Assembly (NCBI GenBank): GCA_021151525.1 | Contig: JAGKXD010000163.1 | Location: 1 to 6,117, forward strand | From: Cellvibrionaceae bacterium | GTDB lineage: Bacteria > Pseudomonadota > Gammaproteobacteria > Pseudomonadales > Cellvibrionaceae | DNA: 6,117 bases | Direction of reading: 5' to 3' | Part shown: positions 1 through 5,782 of the stretch, one piece after another | Numbering within the stretch: position 1 is the stretch's first letter | Layout: each line of letters begins with the position of its first letter | Made by a program: the position numbers and the translations under genes | Notes under the pieces: model-generated | Told to the model about the DNA's origin: nothing | The model's input: only the letters and a program-made list of their open reading frames with translations | Database searches by the model: none

Positions 1-1175
1 ATTTTATTCATTTTTGGTTGCGTGGCCGGGAGTTGGGAATTGCCAAGGAATTTGGTGATTATTGCCTGGAATTTAAGGCGGCGTTGATGGAGCGGTTTTC
101 GAGCAATGCTGAAGCACGAATGAATTATGCCTTTCATCTTGATGCTGGCCGTTATGCAAGCTTCTTGCGCGCACGTTCTGAATCTCGTGGCGTAAAACGA
201 GTAGAAGGTAAAATTGCCAAGGTAAACCTGAATTCCGACTCCGGGTTTATTGCATCACTGGACTTGGAATCGGGTCAGAAGATTGAAGGTGATTTATTTA
301 TCGATTGTACTGGTATGAGGGCGCTATTAATCGAGCAAGCGCTACACACAGGCTACGAAGACTGGGATAAATGGTTACCCTGCAACCGCGCGATTGCTAT
401 TCAAACCGAATCGACTGGGCCTGCATTGCCCTATACGAGATCAGTAGCGCATCATGCAGGCTGGCGTTGGAAAATCCCTTTGCAGCACAGAGTTGGAAAT
501 GGCGTGGTTTATTCCGCTGAGCATATGTCTGAGGAAGAAGCGAAACAGCTACTGCTCTCAAGTGTTGACGGAAAAGTGCTTACTGAGCCGAACATCATTA
601 AATTCCGAACAGGTCGACGCAAAAAGGGATGGAATAAAAACTGTATCGCGGTCGGTCTTTCGGCCGGCTTTTTGGAACCTTTGGAATCCACCAGTATTCA
701 CATGATCATGACCGCTGTTACGCGCCTTTTGCAATTGTTTCCCCAAGGCGAAATCAAGCAGACACTAATTGATGAGTACAATGCGCAAGCCGAAAGTGAG
801 GTTACTCGTATAAGAGACTTCATCATACTGCACTACAAAGCAACCGAGCGCGATGACAGTTCCTTTTGGCGCTACTGCAGGGATATGGAAGTGCCCGAAG
901 AACTGGCGCACAGAATGAGACTATTTAAAGAGCATGCAAAGTCATTCCAGGTTGAAGGTGAATTATTTCGCCTGGATTCCTGGACTCAAGTCATGCTTGG
1001 TCAAGGAATTACTCCAACTTCCTATCATCCAATAGTTAGGTTGATGTCGAGGCAAGAATTACAACACTTCTTGACAACAATTGCCGCAGATGTTGATAAA
1101 AATATTGCTATGATGCCCCACCATCATGACTTTGTGAATAAATATTGCACCCAAAAAATCATGATGAATGAGTGA
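1..1175 (+). CDS. Tryptophan-halogenase-like flavoprotein, N-terminus cut by the window edge
   Basis: Flavin-dependent halogenase family (PrnA/RebH type). Family members use FADH2, O2 and halide to make HOCl, which is passed to a lysine that halogenates an indole or similar ring. The frame is open from base 3 and reads FIHFW before the first possible start, so the gene begins outside the window. Aligned by eye with the paralogue at 2941-4431, about 109 N-terminal residues are missing, including the FAD GxGxxG motif and the catalytic lysine. The 390 visible residues include the family motif WxWxIP (as GWRWKIP), the IDCTG segment and the FLEPLEST segment, which holds the conserved glutamate. 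Similarity to the paralogue runs to the end, at roughly 60% identity by eye. The stop overlaps the next gene by 8 bases, so the two are probably co-transcribed and translationally coupled. The family is clear; the substrate is unknown, and many members beside SapC/TonB loci are not true tryptophan halogenases. Confidence 0.93.
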   Translation, partial: FIHFWLRGRELGIAKEFGDYCLEFKAALMERFSSNAEARMNYAFHLDAGRYASFLRARSESRGVKRVEGKIAKVNLNSDSGFIASLDLESGQKIEGDLFIDCTGMRALLIEQALHTGYEDWDKWLPCNRAIAIQTESTGPALPYTRSVAHHAGWRWKIPLQHRVGNGVVYSAEHMSEEEAKQLLLSSVDGKVLTEPNIIKFRTGRRKKGWNKNCIAVGLSAGFLEPLESTSIHMIMTAVTRLLQLFPQGEIKQTLIDEYNAQAESEVTRIRDFIILHYKATERDDSSFWRYCRDMEVPEELAHRMRLFKEHAKSFQVEGELFRLDSWTQVMLGQGITPTSYHPIVRLMSRQELQHFLTTIAADVDKNIAMMPHHHDFVNKYCTQKIMMNE

Positions 1176-1896
1176 TGTAGCCATGTCTGAAGCCTGGGTG
1201 CCGGAATTACATTCTGAACTAACTTATAAATACAGCTTGGTTGGTCATGAAAATACGCCGGTACTGATTATTGATAATTTTTTGCGTGACGCGCATTGGT
1301 TGGTCGAGTTTTGTAAGCGTAATAATGATTTGAGTGCGGTTGACAACTTCTATCCAGGGCATCGTATGGTTGCACCCAAGCTGTATATTCATGCAATTAA
1401 TAATTTCCTGGCGGAGCTGCTAAAAAATATTTTTGAATTGCCGCAAGAAAATATCGCAGGTGGAAAAGCGTTGTATTCCCTGGTGTTAACACCCCCTGAG
1501 CTTTTAGAGATTGCGCAATGCCTTCCGCATGTGGATTCCTATTTGGCGGGGGACTTGGCCTGTGTTCACTATTTGTGTGGTAGTGATAAAGGTGGGACGT
1601 CGTTCTATCGACACAAAAAAACGGGTTATGAGAAATTAACGTCCGCCAATGTCGATAGCTACCGACGGTCAGTGGTGGAAGAGGGCGCTTTTGCACTTCA
1701 AAAAAAAACTTACATGAATGGATCAAATTGTTATTTCGAACAAATTGCATCAGTTGATGCAATGTTTAATCGTATGGTCGTTTACCCTTCCAATATTTTG
1801 CACTCAGGTAATATCGCCCCGGATTTTCAGTTTGATCCCAATCCGGAGACTGGCCGGTTAACGCTGAATTCCTTTATTTTTTGCAAACGAGACTAA
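1168..1896 (+). CDS. DUF6445-type protein, putative 2OG/Fe(II)-dependent oxygenase
   Basis: A 242-residue protein that I recognise as the DUF6445 type, found beside tryptophan-halogenase-like and SapC genes in Cellvibrio-like and Caulobacter-like bacteria. No function is established to my knowledge. The sequence shows the layout of a 2-oxoglutarate/Fe(II) oxygenase jelly roll: H121-V-D123 (first iron ligands), strand DLACVHYL followed by GGTSFYRH (residues 129-149), VVYPSNILHSG with distal H212, and R230 in GRLTLNSF, where such enzymes bind the 2OG carboxylate. That reading is inference. There is no signal peptide, so it is probably cytoplasmic. The start at 1168 overlaps the end of the upstream halogenase (ATGAGTGATG context), which suggests translational coupling. 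A second ATG at 1183 (MSEAWVPEL) lies just past that stop and is a possible alternative. Neither start has a strong ribosome binding site. Confidence 0.85.
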   Translation: MSDVAMSEAWVPELHSELTYKYSLVGHENTPVLIIDNFLRDAHWLVEFCKRNNDLSAVDNFYPGHRMVAPKLYIHAINNFLAELLKNIFELPQENIAGGKALYSLVLTPPELLEIAQCLPHVDSYLAGDLACVHYLCGSDKGGTSFYRHKKTGYEKLTSANVDSYRRSVVEEGAFALQKKTYMNGSNCYFEQIASVDAMFNRMVVYPSNILHSGNIAPDFQFDPNPETGRLTLNSFIFCKRD

Positions 1897-2000
1897 ATAC
1901 TCCCTCTTGTGTCTGCCAAGGCGGCAGCTTCACTGCGCTGATATTCCCCTATTTGTTTCACTGTGGGAAGTTTCACCAAATTCAGGTGTGGCGCCGGCAC

Positions 2001-2030
2001 TTGTTAGCTATAGGGCGCCCCGAGTAATAT
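2001..2030 (+). promoter_or_regulatory. Candidate sigma70 promoter upstream of the SapC gene
   Basis: TTGTTA at 2001-2006 and TAATAT at 2025-2030 are separated by 18 bases, and each matches 4 of 6 consensus positions. It lies 53 bases before the SapC start, in the 187-base gap after the DUF6445-type gene. Two GGCGCC palindromes (1990-1995 and 2014-2019) bracket the -35 box, and the second falls inside the spacer, where a repressor could act. This is a weak match: the gene could equally be read from the upstream operon. Confidence 0.28.
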
Positions 2031-2083
2031 GCTGAACCCTACGACACTAAAGCTCTTTTTTATAACAATAGCGGTTCAATACT

Positions 2084-2809
2084 ATGGCCAAACACGTTCT
2101 TCTTAATAATATTACGCATAAAGACCTCAAAGTTATCACTGATTATGCGGCAGCTTACGGTGATGATGTGGGCAGTACCCTGACCTTTCCTACTGAATAT
2201 GCCGATGTGCATCGCGAATACCCCATCCTGTTTCAGAAAAATGAAAATACCGGCAAGTTCCAGTCGATAGTTTTGCTGGGGCTGAAAAGTGATGAAAACC
2301 TGTTTCTGGATGGCGCTGGTGGCTGGAAAGCCAATTATGTGCCTGCTGTGGTTGAGCGCGGCCCATTTTTGATTGGTTTCCAGGATCAAAGCCGCGATGG
2401 TGGGAGCGAGCGTGCACCCGTTGTACATGTGGATGTAGAAAGTCCTCGCATCAGTAATTCCGACGGTAAAGCAGTGTTTTTGGATCACGGTGGCTTGAGT
2501 CCCTATTTGGATAAAATTTCGCAATTGTTGAATCGTATTTATGAAGGTATGCAAGTGAGCGATGCCATGTTTGCCGCCTTTACCGAGTTGGATTTGATTG
2601 AGCCGGTGAATCTGGAAATTGCCTTGAATGATCGCGAAACCTATCGCTTGAGCGGTAACTACACTATCCATCGTGAAAAACTTGCTAATTTGAACGGGGC
2701 TGATCTTGAGCGGCTCAATCGTTCCGGCTTTTTGCGCTGTGCATTTTTAGCGGTGGAGTCTCTTGGAAATATTCAGCATTTGATTAAGTTAAAAGGAAGT
2801 CGCGGATAA
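2084..2809 (+). CDS. SapC family protein
   Basis: A 241-residue protein of the SapC family, named after a Campylobacter S-layer locus gene but of unsettled function in Gammaproteobacteria. There it commonly accompanies tryptophan-halogenase-like genes and TonB-dependent receptors. Family features visible are: N-terminal EYADVHREYPILF (38-50); the block VLLGLKSDENLFLD (63-76) followed by GGWKANYVPAVVERGPF (79-95); DGKAVFLDHGG (127-137); LIEPVNLEI (171-179); YTIHREKLANL (193-203); and the C-terminal SLGNIQHLIKLK. The length is normal for the family. No signal peptide or membrane segment is evident. The ATG at 2084 has no good Shine-Dalgarno sequence, but it gives the usual family N-terminus (MAKHVLLNN). 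The gene has its own terminator at the stop codon and is flanked by the two halogenase genes, which suggests a role in the same process. Confidence 0.93.
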   Translation: MAKHVLLNNITHKDLKVITDYAAAYGDDVGSTLTFPTEYADVHREYPILFQKNENTGKFQSIVLLGLKSDENLFLDGAGGWKANYVPAVVERGPFLIGFQDQSRDGGSERAPVVHVDVESPRISNSDGKAVFLDHGGLSPYLDKISQLLNRIYEGMQVSDAMFAAFTELDLIEPVNLEIALNDRETYRLSGNYTIHREKLANLNGADLERLNRSGFLRCAFLAVESLGNIQHLIKLKGSRG

Positions 2810-2823
2810 TTTCATCCGCTTTT
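2802..2823 (+). terminator. Intrinsic terminator overlapping the SapC stop codon
   Basis: GCGGAT (2802-2807) pairs perfectly with ATCCGC (2814-2819) around the 6-base loop AATTTC, followed by TTTT (2820-2823). The TAA stop of the SapC gene (2807-2809) starts on the last base of the left arm, so terminating ribosomes could hinder the hairpin. The stem is short, so partial read-through into the second halogenase is likely. Confidence 0.55.
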
Positions 2824-2900
2824 GCCTCTACAAAAAATATAAATGATGTCTGAAATACAGCGTTCTCCGGGACGTTACACAATCACTGCCCATACTATCT

Positions 2901-2919
2901 GTATTAATCGCGTATTAAT
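2901..2919 (+). promoter_or_regulatory. Paired GTATTAAT repeats upstream of the second halogenase
   Basis: GTATTAAT occurs at 2901-2908 and again at 2912-2919, offset by 11 bases (one helical turn). Each contains the palindrome ATTAAT. They lie just upstream of the ribosome binding site of the second halogenase, where a regulator or AT-rich promoter element could sit. No convincing -35/-10 pair is seen nearby. The regulatory role is a guess from position and spacing. Confidence 0.2.
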
Positions 2920-2930
2920 AAATTGGCTCT

Positions 2931-2934
2931 GGAG
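2931..2934 (+). promoter_or_regulatory. Ribosome binding site that fixes the GTG start of the second halogenase
   Basis: GGAG at 2931-2934 is 6 bases before GTG at 2941. The upstream in-frame TTG at 2923 has only AT-rich sequence before it, and its use would place the GGAG inside the coding region. The GTG start therefore fits better. Confidence 0.7.
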
Positions 2935-2940
2935 TTCCTC

Positions 2941-4431
2941 GTGCAAGCAAAACCGGTAAAAAAATTGGTGATCGCCGGAGGTGGTACCGCTGGCTGGATG
3001 GCCGCTGCTGCCTTCTCCAAAAAATTTGGCGAGCTGCTGGATATAACCATTGTTGAATCCGAAGAAATTGGAACTGTAGGTGTTGGTGAAGCTACCATTC
3101 CTCCTATGCGAGTATTTCACAAGCTACTTGGCATCGACGAGCAGGAATTTATGCGCGCAACCAGCGCGACGTTCAAACTGGGTATTTCGTTTGAAAACTG
3201 GGGTCGAGACGGCGATAGGTATATTCACTCCTTCGGTAAAACCGGTAAAGAAACCTGGTTGGGAGATTTTCATCATTTTTGGCTGTACGCCCAAAAATTG
3301 GGGTTAACCGAATTTGAGTTCGGCGATTTTTGTCTGGAGTTAAAGGCTTGCCTCGCTAATAAATTTGCCTTGGGCCCAAACCTGGATATCAATTACGCCT
3401 ATCATCTGGATGCCTCGCGCTACGCAAAATTTTTGCGCGCCATGAGCGAAAAAAATGGTGCAAAGCGTGTTGAAGGAAAAATTATTGAAGTAAAACAAGA
3501 TTATGATTCCGGATTTATTACGGCACTGGTGTTAAATTCCGGGGCGTTGATTGAAGGTGATTTCTTTATTGATTGCTCAGGCTTTCGCGGCTTGCTAATC
3601 GAGCAAACCCTGCGTACCGGTTATGAAGATTGGTCGCAATGGTTGCCCTGCGATACGGCGCAAGCTGTTCAAACAGAATCGGTTGGCCCCGCTGTGCCCT
3701 ACACTCGTTCAATCGCACATCACGCCGGTTGGCGCTGGCGAATTCCATTGCAACATCGCGTCGGCAATGGTTTGGTCTATTGCAGCAATTTTATGAGCGA
3801 TGATGAAGCGCGCACTACCTTGCTCAGCAAGGTTGAAGGTAAAACTCTAATAGAGCCACGCGTGATTAAATACCGCACTGGCCGCCGTTTAAAAAGCTGG
3901 AATAAAAACTGCGTCGCATTGGGGCTCGCTAGTGGTTTTATTGAGCCGCTCGAATCAACGAGTATCCATTTGTTTATGATGGGTATCACCCGCATCATGC
4001 GCTTATTCCCGTTTAATGGTGTAGAACAATCTTTGATAAATGAATTTAACCGCGAAGCTTTGGAAGAAATTCAAAGTATTCGCGATTTTATTATTTTGCA
4101 CTACAAAGCCACTGAGCGCGATGACACACCTTTCTGGCGCTACTGCAAAAATATGGAAATACCTGATTCATTGGCGCAACGCATGGAATTGTTCAAAAAA
4201 ACTGGCCATGCCTACCAGGATCCGGGCGAATTATTCCGTATTGATTCCTGGACGCAAGTCATGCTTGGCCAGCGCATAATGCCAGAGCAATACCACCACA
4301 TTGCACACTTAATGTCGAAAGAAGAATTGCAGCAATTCTTCACCAAAATGCGTTCGGTAATTAATCAACAGGTTGAGAAGCTGCCGCACCATGAAGAGTT
4401 TGTGCAAACGTATTGCAAGGCGGAGATGTGA
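2941..4431 (+). CDS. Tryptophan-halogenase-like flavoprotein, complete
   Basis: A 496-residue flavin-dependent halogenase of the PrnA/RebH family, a second paralogue of the gene at the left edge. Motifs in order: FAD-binding GGGTAGW (13-19); GVGEATIPP (47-55); TFKLGISFENW (77-87), with K79 matching the catalytic lysine of PrnA and RebH in position and number; IDCSG (210-214); WRWRIP (264-269), the WxWxIP halogenase signature; and GFIEPLEST (332-340), with E338 at the position of the conserved glutamate. All hallmark residues are intact, so an active enzyme is likely. It needs FADH2 from a separate reductase, not seen here. The substrate is unknown: free tryptophan is possible, but the SapC/DUF6445 context suggests another indole-like or peptide substrate. 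The GTG start is chosen for its GGAG site, 6 bases upstream. It follows the SapC terminator by about 120 bases and is closed by the long hairpin at 4441-4493, so it may be a single-gene unit fed by read-through. Confidence 0.94.
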   Translation: MQAKPVKKLVIAGGGTAGWMAAAAFSKKFGELLDITIVESEEIGTVGVGEATIPPMRVFHKLLGIDEQEFMRATSATFKLGISFENWGRDGDRYIHSFGKTGKETWLGDFHHFWLYAQKLGLTEFEFGDFCLELKACLANKFALGPNLDINYAYHLDASRYAKFLRAMSEKNGAKRVEGKIIEVKQDYDSGFITALVLNSGALIEGDFFIDCSGFRGLLIEQTLRTGYEDWSQWLPCDTAQAVQTESVGPAVPYTRSIAHHAGWRWRIPLQHRVGNGLVYCSNFMSDDEARTTLLSKVEGKTLIEPRVIKYRTGRRLKSWNKNCVALGLASGFIEPLESTSIHLFMMGITRIMRLFPFNGVEQSLINEFNREALEEIQSIRDFIILHYKATERDDTPFWRYCKNMEIPDSLAQRMELFKKTGHAYQDPGELFRIDSWTQVMLGQRIMPEQYHHIAHLMSKEELQQFFTKMRSVINQQVEKLPHHEEFVQTYCKAEM

Positions 4432-4440
4432 TCAGTTTTC

Positions 4441-4493
4441 TCCTCAGATAAAAATCCTGATCAGCAAAACTGATTGGGATTTTTATCTGAGGA
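4441..4493. terminator. Long, probably bidirectional hairpin terminator after the halogenase
   Basis: Seventeen bases (4441-4457) pair perfectly with 4477-4493. The stem continues inward through two G-T wobbles and ATCAG/CTGAT (4460-4464 with 4470-4474) to the 5-base loop CAAAA, about 24 bp in all. An A-tract (4450-4454) precedes and a T-tract (4480-4484) follows the inner stem, so the core can act as an intrinsic terminator on both strands. It starts 10 bases after the halogenase stop and separates the metabolic locus from the Rhs fragment. Confidence 0.7.
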
Positions 4494-4498
4494 AATAA

Positions 4499-4600
4499 TT
4501 AACTTACAGACAAACTACACTCGACCCGCCCTTTCACGATACTCACGTTGGCGTGGGTTATATCCAAAGTGCCTTTGGTAATGAAAGAGAAAGTTTGCAT
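4499..4600 (-). CDS. Doubtful 33-residue ORF, unknown
   Basis: A reverse-strand ATG at 4600-4598 opens 33 codons to TAA at 4501-4499. The product begins MQTFSFITKG and ends VECSLSVS, with alternating polar and hydrophobic residues as in beta strands. No ribosome binding site is visible and I recognise no family. It fills most of the otherwise empty space between the long hairpin and the rhs fragment. It could be a chance ORF or the end of an eroded gene. Confidence 0.12.
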   Translation of the reverse strand: MQTFSFITKGTLDITHANVSIVKGRVECSLSVS

Positions 4601-4646
4601 TCAAGGAAGGCAGGCACAGTGATTTTATCTCACTTACACCTACGAT

Positions 4647-5396
4647 ATGGACAAGGGTAGCATCATCGCCCGCACCGATGGCTCTGGTAATTACCTGACA
4701 AAACTCACCTACGACAGTTTCGGTATTCCTGCCGCAACCAATACTGGACGCTTTGGTTACACCGGCCAGATTTGGTTGGGTGAGTTAGGGTTGTTCCATT
4801 ACAAAGCGAGATTATATTCACCGAAGCTAGGCCGCTTTTTACAAACGGATCCGATTGGGTATGAAGATCAGATGAATCTTTATGCTTATGTGGGAAATGA
4901 TCCGGTTAATATGGTCGATCCTACCGGTAAAGTGGGATTCCTTGCTTTCTTGATTCCACTATTTAGTGGTGGAGCCTCAGCTACAGCAACGACGGCAACC
5001 GTTACAACTGCTGCAGTTTCCTTTACAGCTACGGAAGTAGCTGTAGGTGTTGTAGCAGGTACAGCGATAGCTGCAACCGCAATTGCAGTAAAAAATGAAT
5101 CGGCAGAAACTCCCAAATCTCCTGAAATAAAGCCTGGCGAAGTTGCTGGTCAAACTCCTGAAAAAATTGATGAAATTGCTAAAGATAAAGGTTTAATTCC
5201 CAAGGGGCCAAATCCTCAGGCTGGTCAAGGCTCTTATACAGATCCTGTTATAGGCAAGCAAAGAATCCTTATACATCCCGATGCAGATTGCGGGCCTCAT
5301 TGCCATGTGAACGACTCAGAGGGAAATAGACTTGATGAGGAAGGTAATAAAGTTCCGCCTGAGTCACCCGAAGCCCATTTGCCATTAGGCAAATAA
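4647..5396 (+). CDS. Rhs C-terminal fragment with a variable toxin-like domain
   Basis: A 249-residue piece of an Rhs/YD-repeat polymorphic toxin. Residues 8-50 carry YD-repeat-like sequence. Residues 51-94 are the conserved end of the Rhs core (HYKARLYSPKLGRFLQTDPIG, then NLYAYVGNDPVNMVDPTG), after which toxin domains vary. Residues 96-148 are hydrophobic, rich in Ala and Thr, and possibly membrane-inserting. Residues 160-249 form a separate domain with GPNP...GQGSYTDP, KQRILIHPDADCGPHCHVND, GNRLDEEGN and SPEAHLP. This is a pattern I associate with Rhs-borne toxin ends, but I cannot name its activity. Full Rhs proteins exceed 1000 residues, so almost all of the protein is missing. The in-frame similarity (LTYTYD) starts upstream of the ATG at about 4629, directly after a TGA at 4620-4622, and the ATG has no ribosome binding site. 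It is therefore best read as an orphan rhs tip, perhaps unexpressed, or a donor cassette for tip exchange. A putative immunity gene follows 18 bases later. Confidence 0.8.
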   Translation: MDKGSIIARTDGSGNYLTKLTYDSFGIPAATNTGRFGYTGQIWLGELGLFHYKARLYSPKLGRFLQTDPIGYEDQMNLYAYVGNDPVNMVDPTGKVGFLAFLIPLFSGGASATATTATVTTAAVSFTATEVAVGVVAGTAIAATAIAVKNESAETPKSPEIKPGEVAGQTPEKIDEIAKDKGLIPKGPNPQAGQGSYTDPVIGKQRILIHPDADCGPHCHVNDSEGNRLDEEGNKVPPESPEAHLPLGK

Positions 5397-5403
5397 TTAC
5401 GAT

Positions 5404-5407
5404 GGAG
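5404..5407 (+). promoter_or_regulatory. Ribosome binding site of the putative immunity gene
   Basis: GGAG at 5404-5407 stands 7 bases before ATG 5415, in the 18-base gap after the rhs fragment. It is far better than anything upstream of the rhs fragment itself, so the small gene is probably translated whenever this region is transcribed. Confidence 0.7.
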
Positions 5408-5414
5408 AAGTAAA

Positions 5415-5693
5415 ATGCATGATTGGGTTTTTTTAGAGCTTCATTTTCTGTGGCACGATGGAAGTTGTAATTTAAAATTTAAAGATGCCATATCGTCAGA
5501 AAAATTTATTACCTGTATCGGTGTGCGTAAATTGACTGTCCCTAGGCAAGAAGCGTGGGGTGAAAGTGTTTGCGTAAATAAAATTAGAGGGCCAATTCAG
5601 GAAAATGGATTTGAATTACTAAAGATAGAAATGCAATCTGGAGATCAAATAATCATTGAGGCCGCAAAAATAAATATGCCAGAAAAAAACTAA
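5415..5693 (+). CDS. Small protein in immunity position to the Rhs toxin-like domain
   Basis: A 92-residue acidic-to-neutral protein without signal peptide or membrane segment, so probably cytoplasmic. Visible features are an N-terminal HDWVFLELHFLWHDGSCNLKF, a central KLTVPRQEAWGESVCVNKI (residues 39-57) and a C-terminal LLKIEMQSGDQIIIEAA (68-84). The alternating pattern suggests a small beta-rich fold. I recall similar small hypothetical proteins (PR-x-E-WG-x-SV...EMQSGD) in proteobacteria, but no assigned function. Its place directly after an rhs C-terminal domain, its own strong ribosome binding site and the terminator 34 bases after its stop are what is expected of a cognate immunity gene. 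The role is inferred from position only. The coding sequence is more AT-rich than the halogenase genes, as is usual for exchangeable toxin-immunity cassettes. Confidence 0.75.
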   Translation: MHDWVFLELHFLWHDGSCNLKFKDAISSEKFITCIGVRKLTVPRQEAWGESVCVNKIRGPIQENGFELLKIEMQSGDQIIIEAAKINMPEKN

Positions 5694-5727
5694 GAATTTA
5701 AAAAATGCGATTTTAGAAATAACCGAA

Positions 5728-5763
5728 CCCCGGTCAGCTCGCTGTCCGGGGCTTTGTTTTTTT
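5728..5763 (+). terminator. Strong intrinsic terminator of the rhs fragment-immunity unit
   Basis: CCCCGG (5728-5733) pairs with CCGGGG (5746-5751). Inside it CAG/CTG (5735-5737 with 5742-5744) forms an upper stem with a 4-base loop. The hairpin is followed by TTTGTTTTTTT ending at 5763. It lies between the convergent immunity and SymE-like genes. On the opposite strand no T-tract follows, so it is mainly a + strand terminator. Confidence 0.87.
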
Positions 5764-5782
5764 AAGCGTTCGAGTTTGTTCG

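Noticed and set aside
1397..1762. A 121-codon reverse ORF opposite the DUF6445-type gene
   Set aside because: It is rich in low-complexity Pro, His and Arg, has no family resemblance, and lies wholly inside a better-supported gene.
1913..1927. CTGCC/GGCAG hairpin after the DUF6445-type gene as a terminator
   Set aside because: The stem is only 5 bp and no T-tract follows.
2060..2671. A 203-codon reverse ORF opposite the SapC gene
   Set aside because: The + strand frame has clear SapC family features over its full length; the reverse product shows no recognisable domain or ribosome binding site and is a mirror of biased codon use.
2923..2940. TTG start for the second halogenase
   Set aside because: No Shine-Dalgarno sequence precedes it, while GGAG at 2931 is ideally placed for the GTG at 2941.
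4886..5116. A reverse ORF rich in Ala and Val opposite the rhs fragment
   Set aside because: It mirrors the Ala/Thr-rich hydrophobic segment of the rhs fragment; its composition alone explains the open frame.
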